Assembly (NCBI GenBank): GCA_011947345.1
Contig: JAAVTG010000229.1
Coordinates: forward strand, 372,001-436,000
From: Phytophthora quininea
Taxonomy: Eukaryota > Oomycota > Peronosporomycetes > Peronosporales > Peronosporaceae
Direction of reading: 5' to 3'
Length of the DNA stretch: 64,000 bases
Below, one piece after another: positions 39,523-51,133 of this stretch; positions within the stretch are counted from its first letter, which is position 1; each line of letters opens with the position of its first letter. Made by a program: the position numbers and the translations under genes. The notes beneath the pieces were generated by a model. That model had not been told where the DNA came from, ran no database searches, and worked only from the letters and a program-made list of their open reading frames with translations.

Positions 39523-40154
39523 ATGAGTGACGAGAGACCTTCTAAAAGACCGCGTGTGGAGACTGAAGACGAAGGAACGAAAGAGAACGAGTCGCCAAGT
39601 ATGGACATCAACCCAGTCGTGGCAGCAGTTCCTGTGAATACGGACGACTGGACATGTGGGACGGGCAAAATGCCCGACGTACCGATGTTGGAACCGTACG
39701 GAGGAGGCGAATACTACAACAACCAGGACTATGACGATTATTACAATATCGACGAGGACCTGCTCGTGAGCAAGAACGAGTTGTGCATCACGGTGACAGG
39801 CTCAGCAGGAGTCGGCAAGTCGGTTTTTTACGCCTGCTTCTGCGACCGCTTTACGATCTCTCGCGGTAAAGACTGGATCGTGGTTGCTGGAGCCTATCAG
39901 GCCAACGGAGAGGTCTCGAAACTCGCAGTGTTTGACAGCGATCAAGAACCCGAGCGCTATGAGATGGCAACGCAAACCATTCTCGATCGAGTGACAGAGC
40001 AAGTGGCCAACAAAAGCAAACAAAGCAACAAAAGGTGTTTTTCGTGTGTGATGGTCCGCCGAAAGTCGTCCGCGGTCCAAAAACCCTGAGGTGGATGCCA
40101 ACTATAATTGTGTGTTCTGGATGCCCCTCTGACATTCTCCCACACGCTTGTTAG
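39523..40154 (+). CDS. Crinkler-like P-loop protein without an LFLAK N-terminus, one frame break
   Basis: The ATG at 39523 begins MSDERPSKRPRVETEDEGTK, an acidic/basic start with a possible nuclear signal (KRPR). A Tyr/Asp-rich segment (YYNNQDYDDYYNIDEDL) precedes a domain with CITVTGSAGVGKSVFYACFC (Walker A GSAGVGKS), DWIVVAGAYQANGEVSKLAV and, after one missing T in the run 40038-40042, FFVCDGPPK (Walker B-like) and LRWMPTIIVCSG. These match the GSSGIGKS-F and FLCDGPP parts of the NTPase-type C-terminal domain found in Crinkler (CRN) effectors and in host proteins. It lacks a signal peptide and the LxLFLAK/HVLVxxP header. About 210 residues when the break is corrected, so shorter than full CRN domains. 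The stop overlaps the convergent gene by 4 bp. Confidence 0.65.
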
Positions 40155-41427
40155 TGCTTGCGGGACTGGAATTTCAGGATGGCGTCCATGCACTCGGGAC
40201 CGAGCCAAAGATCCTTGAGAGTCTGGCATTCGCGGTGGTTGGCCTCTTGCAGCTCCTTCACAGCGGCAGGCGATCGAATAAGAGCCTTGGAAAGTTGCAT
40301 CGACTGGGGGTATCTCGAAAGCAGCATGCTACATACACGACAACGTTTGATCAGTACCAACCCACCAGTTCTAACCTCACAGATACCAGCTACGCACTCC
40401 ATTTTCGCCTGCACTTGCGCGTCAAAGTCTGCGGCCCCGAACACGTCGGTGGCGAGTCCCGCGTCCTTTGCGTCCTTAGCACTAAGCTTTTCTCCTAGCA
40501 ACAGCATGGCGTTGGCTCGTGCAGGGCCCATGATTTTGGGAACAGTAGCGACGAGCAGGCTTCCGGCGATTGTCCGAGCGACGTGAACGGCGTGTTGAGC
40601 GTGACTGTTTCTTTGAGGTAGACCAGGTCACACAGTCCCAGCAGCGTGACAGCGATCCCCACCGCTGGGCCTTGCACGGCAGCGACCACAGGCTTCGGGT
40701 ACGTGATGAAGGTGTTGACGACGTTCTCCAGAAGCACAGCTCCCGTCTCCGCCATGGTCTCCAGTGACAAGCCGTCCGGATTGGACGTGAACATACTCAA
40801 GTCATTGCCGCTTGAGAAATACTCTCCCTTGCTCTTAAGTAACACAGCCTTGACATTGCTCTGGTCTTTAGAAGTATCCAGAGCCTTCATAATGCCTTCG
40901 TACATGCCCATGTCAATGGCGTTGAACTTCTGTGGTCGGTTCAACTGGATCGTCAGCAGACCATTGTCACTGCAACACACAATCAGTCAGCGAATAATCT
41001 GGGGTGTCTAAATTTATACCGACCTGATGTCGACCGAAAGGTCCTCGGATCCAGCGTCTGCCAGATTTTGAGCTGCTGTTGCCTGATCCTGTTGGGCGGC
41101 GCCGTTCTGGGCTGCTAGGTTGTCGATGATGGCGATGTACTTGAGCTTGGCGTCGTCCTGACTCATGTCGCCCAGTTTGCTCCAGGCGTCCCATTTGGCG
41201 CGTCCCACAAAGTCCAACATGCTTGGTTTACTGGTGGTGTTTTTGCCCAGATTGGCCTGTTTGAAGAGCGCGTACATCTCGAGCTTGGCGGCGTTGTCGG
41301 AGAGCGGAGGCAGCGTCTTGCCCAGCGCCAGACTGCGCTCGAAACGCTCCGAGAGAGAAGACATGAGTGCAGTCTGTACAGGCAGCAAGGGACGGACACG
41401 GGCGAGGGATCTGCGCAATGCCAGCAT
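40151..41427 (-). CDS. Enoyl-CoA delta-isomerase 2-like protein (ACBP + crotonase), two exons, one frame break
   Basis: ECI2-type enzymes shift the double bond of unsaturated enoyl-CoAs in mitochondrial and peroxisomal beta-oxidation. Exon 1 (41024-41427) encodes a basic presequence (MLALRRSLARVRPLLPVQTA), then an acyl-CoA-binding domain (KLEMYALFKQAN, RAKWDAWSKLGDMSQDDAKL). The intron is 40970-41023. Exon 2 encodes the crotonase domain: LLTIQLNRPQKFNAIDMGMY, GEYFSSGNDLSMF (oxyanion loop), PVVAAVQGPAVGIAVTLLGL and FTSLGQSPEACSSLLFPK. One missing base in the TTTT at 40534-40537 (AAAA on the coding strand) breaks the frame before IMGPARANAMLLLGEKLSAK. The end reads LKFQSRKH. Corrected length 407. 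The presequence suggests mitochondria; the SRKH end is not a clear peroxisomal PTS1. Confidence 0.85.
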
Positions 41428-41578
41428 TGCTTGGGGTCTGCTTGGATCTGAGACTGCAAAGTGACGGACCCGACGTGGATTCCGACGTGATTAGGCGACT
41501 TCAACTTACGACCACCAAAAGGCAAGAAAGTTTTGCTTTGAAAGGACTTGCTTAGGTTATCTTCGCTCGCAGACTACT

Positions 41579-41860
41579 TTACTTGTCGTCACACGGTGAA
41601 GGACCAGGTACCAGGTAGCCGCCGTTGCTGGGTCTACCATTGTGGACAAAGTCTCCTGGGGCAGGTGTTTCGGTCGCTGGCTCGCTGCCATTTGAAGACT
41701 TCTTTGGAGGGGTCCAAGGGTATGGCCTGCCATTAATTGGGCCGTCGTACGGAGTTGGTGCTGGTGTCGACTTTACCAACGCATGCTAAAGAATAGCAGT
41801 TGAACCGCGCTTCAACAACGATATCAACAGCAAGCAAAGCGTGCTTCCCAATATGAAGCA
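41579..41860 (-). pseudogene. Decayed small secreted repeat gene
   Basis: The minus strand encodes TPYDGPINGRPYPWTP, a linker with TETPAPG, then VHNGRPSNGGYLVPGPSP and a Cys near the end, stopping at 41579. This resembles the NGPIYYGRPNNGGYPY repeats of the secreted gene at 36445. Upstream in the same frame there is a TAG, and before it a hydrophobic stretch (ILCFILGSTLCLLLISLL) that looks like a former signal peptide but has no ATG. It is either a pseudogene or a gene whose first exon I failed to resolve. Confidence 0.5.
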
Positions 41861-42085
41861 AAGGATCGCCACAGTCCTTCACAAACTCGCCGAGGCCTTG
41901 CCGCTCGGGATGGTGGCTAAAAGTTGAGCGTGCTGCGCCTCATTATTTTTCTCTTGGTTGCTTGGTGTCGACACCGTCACTGCCTTTTCATTCTCTACCC
42001 CGTCTTGTCACCAGTTTCTCATGGAAACTCTAGAGTTCTCAGTAGTACCAACCAAGCCCACAGACCACCACCGACCTTTTCGTGG

Positions 42086-45000
42086 TTATATCAAGTTGCG
42101 GGTAGCCTCTTGCAGCTGCTGCTGACGCAGCTGAAGTGTGAGGAAGCGATTATAACGCATCTCAGCGGTAAGTTTCTCAAGTCGGGTTGTGAGGCGGTGG
42201 TGCGTCACTTCGACGCTGCTCTGAGCATTTTTCCAGCGCTGGAAAGCGAGGAACTCTTTGGCGTACCGCCATTGACACACAGCTCGCTTCAATGTGACGG
42301 GAGGGACAAGTTTACTGTTACGACGTTCTTGGGTATTCGTCAACTCGCACCACAGCTGAAAAATGGTTCGACGGATGCGATGACTTCGATCACGCTTGGT
42401 GGAGTGACACTTTGATCTGTTGCTGCACGGTGGTGGGCCATGGAAGATTTCGCTGCATGGCGCAGCCATCGACATACGGCAATATAGACGAGTTGAGTCT
42501 CGCCGGCGACAAGTGTTGGCGACTGACACGTGCACTGAGGTGAATGAACCATCGCAAGTGCTTCTCGCAACGACCACGGACAATCTGCCAACTTCCAAGT
42601 ACATTTGGTATCCCTGCGGAATGTTATACGATCATCCTCAGCTATTGCCATGACTTGGGATTGCTCCGTAGGACCCTCCACCGTGACTTCATCGTTGTTG
42701 ACGTCGTTTGCTGCTGTATCGCCGTGACCACGGGCAGAAGATGGTTCCCCTTCTTCGTCGGGATCATCAACTGCAGGGTCTTCACGAGGGTTCACAACAG
42801 GGAGCATGAATCTATGGGTTTGAGTCAAGGCGCCATACCGAATTGTTGTTACTCGAGTTAGAAGTTCGACGTCCAGACGTCCGCGAGTATTTTCAAGTGC
42901 AAGTTCTTCCTCCTCCTCCTCCACTTCATCATCGTAAGTTCGATCCGCTTCATCGTCTCTGTCGTCACTGGACTGGGATGGTTTTCGCTGTGGGGTTTGA
43001 ATAATATACGTGTCGTACTGATCTCTGAACCACGACGGAAGCGGCACAACGCGGTGGCTGGTAAACTCGTGGCTGCAAAACCCGCAGACTTTGTCGTCTA
43101 TTTCATCACCACGAGGCTTCTCAAAACATTTGCATCCACAGGTCTTACCATCAGCGTCGCAGTGTAGGAACGCTCGGCTTCGTTTAGTCACGAGCAGTTC
43201 ACGGATTACCGAGCGCCACGAGAATGACGGAAGGATGTGAAGCGCATAGTAGAAACACGATTGACCTTCGTACTCGGCTTCCAGTCGGCAACTCGAGCGC
43301 TGGATAAGGTAGCAAGTGTTTTCCAATCGACCGGCTGCGATCGCATACGTGACTACAGTATTTCCAAAGGCATCGAGTGCGTTCACGTCGCAATCAGGCC
43401 GATTCAGCAGCGTAGTCATCACACGACAAGCTAGTGACGCATCTGAAAAACAAGCAGCACGATGCAGTAACGGTATCCCCATTCCGTCGCCAGATAAACG
43501 TCCAGGACTAAGATTCTGCTGCAGTAGCAGTATTGTCATTTCGGCGTACACATCTCCTGAGTGTCTCGCAGCAGCGTATAAACATTCCACGCCTTCAGCT
43601 TCTGATAGGTGCTTTTCAACAGGGGAATTCACTTCCAATATCCACTTCAATGCATCGATGGAGCCGTGTTTGATGGCAGTAAGAATCAATTGATGCAGAT
43701 TTGTGCCTCGAGATGTTGTTAGCGCCATCGCTTGTAAGTGAGAAACCTGGTTTAGCGCAACCGCGGCTTCCCATTGATGTTGGAAGCTGGAGTCTTGCTT
43801 GCGTAAAGCGACTGCGTTGGTATTGTATGGACGCTTCTTGTTGTCGTTAATTTGCAGAACAGTTCGTAGCAGACCAACCTGCTGCGCTGGGTCACTCAGA
43901 TCTGTGGTTGATGGAGATAGAAATTCACCAGCCTCCGCGGTTGAAATCAAGCTCTTTAACAAGCTGTACAAATGGTGATGGCCAAGCAGACGACATAGTT
44001 CCAGTGGAGTGCATTCATCTTCCTCGTGACGATCGTGAATCCTTGCTGTCACTACTCGGCACAAATGGTGCTTTGGGTGTAGCAAGTCGAACAGTATCTG
44101 GCAATTTGAACAGCATTCCATCGAGCAATCGTATGAAGCACGAACGCCTTGTTCAGCACGAGCTCAACTGCTTCTTCCCCGTTAGTGTCATCAGTTCTAT
44201 CAACCTGACACCCCAACATTGAAGCAAGTGCTTCATCAGTGAAACATCGTCGTTTGGGATGGCATTTTTCACAATTAAACCAAGTAGTAGTTCCCGACAT
44301 TCCGCGGCAGAAAGCTCCTTCTTCACTTTTTCTGTGAAGAATTTAACCAGAGCGTCCAGGAAGCTCGTATCGGTGGAAGAGCTGCAGACAGAGAAGGCAG
44401 CAACACAATCACCCCAAAATTTAGCTCGTTCTGGTCCAGGTGCAGCGCGCATAAGCAGCAATCCCAGCACGTCGATTCGAGCATGTAGCACAATCCAATG
44501 AACCAATTTCCTACCTCCTAAGCGTATCGTTCCCAGTGATTCTAGTTGCCGTTTCTCGTTCGGCGAGATCCCAGCTTGATGGACGCATAGCTTTACAAGA
44601 TCGAACGATAAATTGTAGGCGCAAACGTGGAGTACGGATCGCGCAGAATTCGCATAGCCACTTGATGGTGAGCCCAATTGCTGATTGCCGCAGGGGCCAC
44701 CTTCTAGTAGTGTTTGAACACAAATACTAATAAAGGTTTGGTGACGACGGAAGCGGGCGTCGTCGCGGTAAACACGAACAGATATTGCAGCAGCATACTG
44801 TTCCAAAACAGTGTCCAGGATCATCAAGTCCTTGCTCGACTGCTGCTTCTCGATAAGGAATAAAGCACAGTCAAAGAACCCCATCATAAGCACGTGAGGA
44901 AGCCAAGACTTAGGTTTGGACTCGATTTCTAGGCGGTTCGGATCCTCAGTTGACCGATTTGTAAGCAGGAGATGAATACAAGTGAGCGCAACACGCTCAC

Positions 45001-47207
45001 TCTCTCGTCATCGTTTCGTGTTGTTCTTGGTCCGTTTAATACATAATATGAAGCATGCTGCTCCAGATAGCGATCAAAACAATAGCCAAGAAGCTGTATT
45101 CCACCCATCACATCATCACTCAGGAATTTCAAGTGCTCGATGTCGATGCGCCTGACTTCACCGACTTTTCTCCTTTGATTTCTTTGAGAGGCTAATGTTT
45201 CCTGAATGATCTCCCACGGCGAACTACCGTCGTCGTTTACTCCTTGCCACACCTGAATCAGTTTCCTCAATGCACGGAAATATTTCCGTTGGAAGAGGAA
45301 GGTGAGGAACTCTTTCTTGTCTTCCAGAGTTTCAGCATCAACCACTCGCGAGAGAACAGTCTCAGTCGGTTCCAAACCAGTCGAGCAGCATTGTACAATT
45401 TCTTTCAAGGAGATACGATTAAATCCATGTAACAGCAGCATTGGGAACACCTGAGGACAGCGAAGAGAAGCTCGAAATCCTTCTGCCAAAACGGATAAAC
45501 CACAATCAGGTTCTTGCTCTCTGGCACCACTATCAGTGTGGCTTTCTCCTTCAGCATCCACACCATTCATTAGCAATAATTCGATAATGTTCACCCTGTT
45601 GGAAACCACAGCACCATGACGACCTCTAGCCGCGCACATACGTAATGCAACCATCATGGGAGATAAACAACGGCACCAGGTAGTAGTAGCAGTAGTAGTA
45701 CTGGTTTTGACAGCTCTGCATCGCTCACACGTACCGCCATACTTGTGACAGCCCAACTCGTCCTCAGTAGCGGGAACTTCATCGTCACTGCACCCCGTAG
45801 TTGTCCGTAAGGCTGCTCTAGTCTGACGAGTTGTTGCGTGTTGAGCCCAATACCATAGCCCCTCCACTGGGTGCTGCATATTTTCCCACTCAGCAGCTCG
45901 TTTCGGAGACAGCAAACAATTTGTGCTACTGGGCAGTTCGTTGGTACAACCAGTCGATGGCAACTTATCACACCGCTGGAATACAAGACCACACGGTGCC
46001 CATGACGCTTTCTCCCTTTCCGCTCTGGCATTATCGCCACTGAGAGGCGACGCACAAACGTTTGCTCCAAGACAAATAAACTCCTGCACCAACTCTAAGT
46101 CACCCCGCCAAATAGCGAGATGCAGTGGACAGACACCGTCGTTATCGTGAAGATGCAACGACGGCGTGCACGACTGCGCCAGAAATGAAGCTACTGCTCT
46201 CCTTGTCTCGCAGTCAGCAGAGCCAATCAGACTCCAATGCAGAGCTGTTTTACCTCTTTCATCCTGGCAAAGTGCGAGCTCCTCCACCGCTTCATCATTG
46301 ACAGCGCTGTCCTCACAACACCCAGGTAATTTATTAAGTAGCAGTTGACAAGCTTCAAGACAGCCACGTCGAGCTGCACAATGCAACGCTGTGCATCCTG
46401 CTAGATCTTGACCAAGTACTGGCACTTTCATCACGGATATCAAATAGTGCACTATTTGCACTTGCTGGTTCTCACAGGCTTCGTGAAGTAATGTCCACTT
46501 TAGCTCACCCAGTTCATAGTCTTCTGAAGACAAACCATACACTTTTACAATCGTCTCCAGTCGTTCCAGATCTCCTGATCGACAAACGTCCCACAGATCT
46601 CCTCGACACCGCATCTCAATTTCTCTAATGCTTTCCTGCAGGTCGTTAGAACGTCGTAATTCTTCCCGGTTGACCATCTCTAGCATCTTGTCCGCCACGT
46701 TCCACAAATGTCGGTATCTCTTCGACGTGGTCTTCATTTCTACAGTGTTCAACGTCTTGTGCTTGGATAGAATCTCCATTTTCTCTAATACGTAGTGGAG
46801 CGCTGTTCTTCGTGAATTGTCCCGACAGTGAACTTGTAATTGACCGTCTCGTCGCCGTAGCAATCTCTTGGCGATCTTGAACTGTTCGCTGATGACTGCA
46901 TGGTGCAGTGCGATGCGTCCGCAGGAATCTCTTGTAAGAGAACAACTTCCTTTCGTCCCCAAAAGTTCTTTAACTTTTTATAATCTCCAGTCATGCAACT
47001 TTCATGAAGTGTTGGAAAGACTCCACACCGCTCCAACACCATCTTCCGTCGCCGAAACTTGGTGCTGCTGCAGTCTCCAAACACTTTCCAGGGCTTGTCC
47101 TCGCTCAATATAAACGCTCTCTTGCCCGATACATCTTGCTGCGCTTGTAAGGATAGAAACTTCTTCTCCCGACGTCGATACACGCGCTCAAACCGATCCA
47201 ACTCCAT
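42086..47207 (-). CDS. Giant ankyrin-repeat protein, five frame breaks
   Basis: The ATG at 47207 starts MELDRFERVYRRREKKFLSL. Reading on through five one-base losses (first at the AAAA run 46961-46964), the frame follows the coding sequence all the way to 42086, giving about 1708 residues. Ankyrin units are clear: CGRIALHHAVISEQFKIAKR, WTLLHEACENQQVQIVHYLI, GCTALHCAARRGCLEACQLL, GKTALHWSLIGSADCETRRA, GVCPLHLAIWRGDLELVQEF, and more in the 43-44 kb part (GIPLLHRAACFSDASLACRV). A Cys/His-rich segment (CDADGKTCGCKCFEKPRG...CGFCSHEF) at about 43080-43150 may bind metal, and an acidic region plus a basic coiled tail follow. All five shifts go the same way. Possibly a scaffold; no catalytic domain was recognised. 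Divergent from the HTH gene 87 bp away. Confidence 0.7.
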
Positions 47208-47294
47208 CGTCCCATACGTTAAATGACTCTGTCCCGTAAATAATGCTTTCTTGCCGCCACTCAAACCGTCGAGAAGAGCAAATTCGCCACCCAA

Positions 47295-48501
47295 ATGTCG
47301 TCTCGCCAGCACTTGACCATCGCCGACAAAAACCGCCTGCGCGCGCACAGCAAGCAGCACCCGAGCCTGACGCAGGAGCAGCTGCGCGACTGGGCCTTCT
47401 CCGCGTTCGGCCAATGGATCGCCCGGTCTACTGTGGGCCACATCGTGCGCTCTCCTGAGGAGGCCTCGGCCAACCCGACGGCTACGAGGTTCCAGTCCGG
47501 TCGGTACCCGGCCATGGAGCAGGAGCTGTACTCGTTCTTAGTGGCGCAAGCGGCTGCTCTTAATTCGGATACACAAGCGGTGGACTACTCCAACCTGCCG
47601 CTGAAGGACTCGGAGCTGTGGGCCAAAGCCAACGAGATCCTCAAGCGCACGCACGGCAGTGGGGAGTCCGTGTCGGTGGCTTGGGTGCATCGCTTCAAGA
47701 AGAGACACGGGCTGCATCGGTCCCAAGCGAAGAAAGCTGCAGCTGAAACGGTGGGGGAAGAGATTCTGCATATAGGAGCCAAGAGAAGCAGTATAGAAGA
47801 AGAAGAAGGCTTGGTCAGAAAGAAGGTCGTAGTAGCAAAAGAAGGCTCCAACAGAGCCCACTTCACGTCGGCAGATGACATTGCACTCCTGACTCAAGTG
47901 ATGGCCATTAAGCCGTGGGGTTCGCCTCGGTCATGGACGGATGGCACCAAGTGGCTTCGTTTTTAAGAGAGCTGAGTGAATCCAGACTGGACAAGACGGC
48001 GGGGGCGTGTCAGACAAGAGTGACGTTGCTGTTGGGTCACTTGAAGGCGGGGAATACTGCAGCGTTGAAGAAATCGGGCACTCAAGAGGAGTACGAGAAG
48101 AAGTGTGCTCTGCTTCGAGAGGTTGCAGGGAAATTGGTGACACGACAGAGGTGGAGGATGACAAGGCAGCGATGGTGTCGACACCAAGCAAGAGAGAAGA
48201 GATCAAATCTCTCAATGTGGTTGACGTGGCTGCTGACAAGGAGACAGTGACTCAACGGCGACTGGACCTGCTGGAGCAGAAGATGGAGCGAAAGCTGGCG
48301 GCGCACAAGCGTCACGCTGACGAGCAAGTGAGACGACTTGAGACTCTGCATCGCGAGCAGATGGAGGTGCACCAGGCGCAGCACGCCCAACTTCTCGCTA
48401 CCATTCAGCAGCAGCAAACCATGATGATGGACCTGATCAAATCCATTGGTCCTATTGCCAGCGACAAGCAAGAACAGCAAGGCCCTAGCGAGAGTTTGTG
48501 A
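47295..48501 (+). CDS. CENP-B/Tc5-type helix-turn-helix DNA-binding protein, two frame breaks
   Basis: The ATG at 47295 gives MSSRQHLTIADKNRLRAHSK, QEQLRDWAFSAFGQWIARST, VGHIVRSPEEASANP (first HTH), YPAMEQELYSFLVAQAAALN, LWAKANEILKRTHGSGESVS and VAWVHRFKKRHGLHRSQAKK (second HTH), the two halves of a CENP-B/pogo DNA-binding unit. A middle domain follows after a lost G in GGGG 47917-47920 (ASVMDGWHQVASFLREL, GACQTRVTLLLGHLKAGNTA). After a second loss near 48135 it ends with a long coiled coil (RRLDLLEQKMERKLAAHKRH). Corrected length 402. There is no DDE nuclease domain, so it is probably a domesticated transposase-derived regulator; oomycetes have many such genes. Shares a short bidirectional promoter with the ankyrin gene. 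Confidence 0.75.
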
Positions 48502-48692
48502 GTGAAGGACGCGTGCAACGGTGGGGAATGTTGTAGCATGGACAATCAGGAGCAGCAGCAGGGCCTATTCAAGTCGGTGCCAGTGATGAGAAAGACCAGC
48601 ACACGACTTGCTATAACCACGACAAGGCTGATGGTGGTGGTGGTGGGTTCCCATTAATTACGTCTCTCTCTTCACAACTAACTTACTAACAT

Positions 48693-49625
48693 TTACAGGT
48701 CGTCCATCTCGAACATGCCGTAGCGATGCACTTGTTCCTCCTCTTCTGGCTCGTCCAGACTCACTTGGTCGTCCTCCACCACCGTCTCGGACGACTCGGA
48801 TCTGAACTTCCTTACCTCCTCGCTACTGGCTCGAGCCCGCACCTCGAAGGACTCGCGGCTCTCGAAGCTCAGCTTGTAGTTCCAGAACTCGTCCCAGAGT
48901 CTGGCCTCGCACTGGGACTGGCTCAAGTGCTGGGTCTCTGAGGTCTTGCTGTCCATTGCAGCAGCGCTATATCGTCTCTGTTGTGGGATGGGGACTGGAG
49001 GGAGCACGGCACCTGCAGGTGGCCGCTGCTGAAGCTTGCGGCCTTGCGGACGAGTCTCTGGTGATGGTAGAGCCAGTAGGGCGGACTCGACTCAAAGTCG
49101 GACGCGTCGGCGTCGTCCTCGACGGCCTTGGGCAGTGGGTCGTCTGCTGTAGGGGCGACCAGCCCCATCTTGTGCAGCTCCTGCTCCTCGAGCTGCACGG
49201 CCTGCTTGAGGTCCATTTGGAAGCCGTGGTGCAGACTGCAGCGCTTGAGTGAGGTGGTGGTGGGCGTAGCTGCGATGCTGCGACTGCGCTGCAGTGGCGG
49301 ACGAGTCGAGTCGACCATCCCGCTGCACTTCAAGGTGGATCTGTGACTTGCACAGCAGCAGGCGAAATAGAGACTGAGGAGCTTCGCTTCTTCTGCTTGG
49401 GGTGCGTGCTCGGAGCTCGATTGCAGTGTGGCGCAGGGGCGCGCGCCTTCGAGAAAAGGAAAGGAGGATGCGTGACTCTGTCACACTGGCTCATTGGTGG
49501 TGGTTTGGAACTGCCCACACCAGCAAGCAGGGCGGCGATGGAGTTTTCGTCGAAAGTGGAGGGCACCGCCTGGAGCTGCACCACTCGGTGGCGGGGAACA
49601 AGATGGTGGTGGGGCTAAAGTTCAT
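48693..49625 (-). CDS. Protein of unknown function, three frame breaks
   Basis: The ATG at 49625 (MNFSPTTILFPATEW) opens a frame which, with one missing base each at about 49580, 49345 and 49010, continues to 48693 for about 311 residues. Segments include STFDENSIAALLAGVGSSKP, KKRSSSVSISPAA, SLKRCSLHHGFQMDLKQAVQ, LEEQELHKMGLVAP, SPPYWLYHHQRLVRKAASFS, CEARLWDEFWNYKLSFESRE and a very acidic end (LDEPEEEEQVHRYGMFEMDD). The Ser/Pro/basic character suggests a regulated, partly disordered protein. No domain recognised. The + strand frame over 49402-49674 is judged a shadow. Confidence 0.5.
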
Positions 49626-50145
49626 CTTGGAGGCAGAGCAGCGGAATAAGCTGCTTGCCGAAGCTGAAGTTTGAGTGAGTTGAGGACACAGAGGTCCGAT
49701 ATTTGGCCGACGAGCTTCGCCATGCCGGCTCGAAAAAGTTAAAGCGCGTCAAAGTCCTTTGACAAACGTGTCGTCAAACCCACCGTCGGAAGGACAGTCG
49801 TTTCGCACGTGCTCGCGCTCAAAAGTCTTCGATAATTGTCTGGCTTGGAGCGGAGTGCATGGCAGTGGCATGCAGTCCGCTCCATTGCTTCGAATGCGCA
49901 TCAAACACCGGGACAAAAGAGCCAAGCGAGCGAGCGAGGTCCACGCGCGTGCAGACTCCACTAAGACTGTCGCAAAGCAGCCTCAACAGATAGAGGATAC
50001 TGAACAAGCCCACCTGCCACACCAAGGAGACCATGAGGGCCAAGCCGTGCAAGGCGTTTCGACGCCGAGATATAAGAAAAAGGCCGCGGCGTGCTTTATC
50101 TTTAGGGTGGCGAGGAAACCCGACGAGCGAAGCAGCTTGCCGTCG
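49626..50145. other. Intergenic between the unknown gene and the Rab gene, no gene seen
   Basis: Divergent promoter region. A + strand open frame runs through it into the Rab first exon but shows no domain. No clear initiator match was found. Confidence 0.4.
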
Positions 50146-51046
50146 ATGATGGACGGCCACTACGACGAGCTGTACAAAGGTTCGTACGCAGTTGCTCCCT
50201 GGCGTCGGACTCATCGAACCGGCTCAACCGCTCGTCTGTCCTGTCCTGCTGCACGCAGTGGTGCTCGTGGGTGATCCAGGCGTGGGCAAGACCAACCTGC
50301 TGGCCACCTTCCTGTGCTCGGACAAGACCAACGAGCAGGGCGTGTCTCGCTCCTTCTCGGCCATCCGCAAGCCCACGATCGGCGTCGAGTTCGGCACGGC
50401 CATCGTGCAGCACCCCAACGGCAAACGCATCAAGGCGCAGATCTGGGACACAGGTACAGCAGGACTTGCTCGTCTCGGTCGATATCTCATTATCACTCTT
50501 GTTATCAGCTGGCCAGGAGCGTTATCGAGCGATCACCAGCTCGTACGTCTGCAGCGCCATTAGAGTTTGCTGCTTGGTGTTGAAGTTGACGTGTTGCTGC
50601 GATGCAGACACTACCGTCGAGCAGCGGGGGCACTCATCGTCTTTGACGTAACCAATCGAGAGAGCTTCACCAACGCCCAGGACCACTGGCTCAAAGAGCT
50701 CAAGGCCTCTGCAGGTCTCAGCAGTACGCTGCCCAACTGCCTCATGCTCGTGGGCAACAAGATCGACCTCGAGTCGCCCAGCGTGGTGCAAAGCCCCGAC
50801 TTTGTCGACTGCGAACTGCACGAGTCGACTGCGCTTGAGCTGGGACTGATGTCCCAACGCGCGTCCGCCAAGACCTGCGTCAACGTGCGTCGAGCGTTCG
50901 AAGACCTCGTCGTGGCTATCTACAACGCCGACAAGGGACGAGCAGCGCGGTCGGACGCGGTGCACCCTATTCAGCTCGACCCTCGACTGTCTGCACTGCC
51001 CGCAGTCTCGAAGAAACCCGCCGACTCGAATTGCTGCAAGCTTTGA
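50146..51046 (+). CDS. Rab-family small GTPase, four exons
   Basis: Membrane-traffic GTPase. Exons 50146-50179, 50259-50453, 50509-50542 and 50608-51046; introns 50180-50258, 50454-50508 and 50543-50607, all GT-AG with matching phase. The product is 233 residues. Motifs: G1 VVLVGDPGVGKTNLLATF; switch I KPTIGVEFGTAIV; G3 IWDTAGQERYRAITSSHYRR; G4 CLMLVGNKIDLES; G5 SQRASAKTCVNV; RabF-like GALIVFDVTNRESF. The end is NCCKL: a CC pair one residue pair short of the usual Rab terminus and also readable as a CaaL geranylgeranylation box. Switch I is preceded by an insertion (NEQGVSRSFSAIRKP), so it is a somewhat divergent Rab. The frame is intact. Confidence 0.92.
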
Positions 51047-51133
51047 GCACCACAAGACGAGAGACTTGCTCTCAGATAGAACCATCAGTGTCAATGAACA
51101 CTAGACCATCACTTACTTGGATTAGTCGTCGCC

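Noticed and set aside
40300..40420. An intron in the C-terminal part of the ECI2-like gene
   Set aside because: Possible GT/AG pairs do not keep the phase, and codon counting works without an intron when one base is added at 40534-40537.
49402..49674. + strand frame with a plausible-looking C-terminal helix
   Set aside because: The minus strand reads a complete protein from ATG 49625 with three same-direction one-base losses and a whole codon number, which explains the region better.
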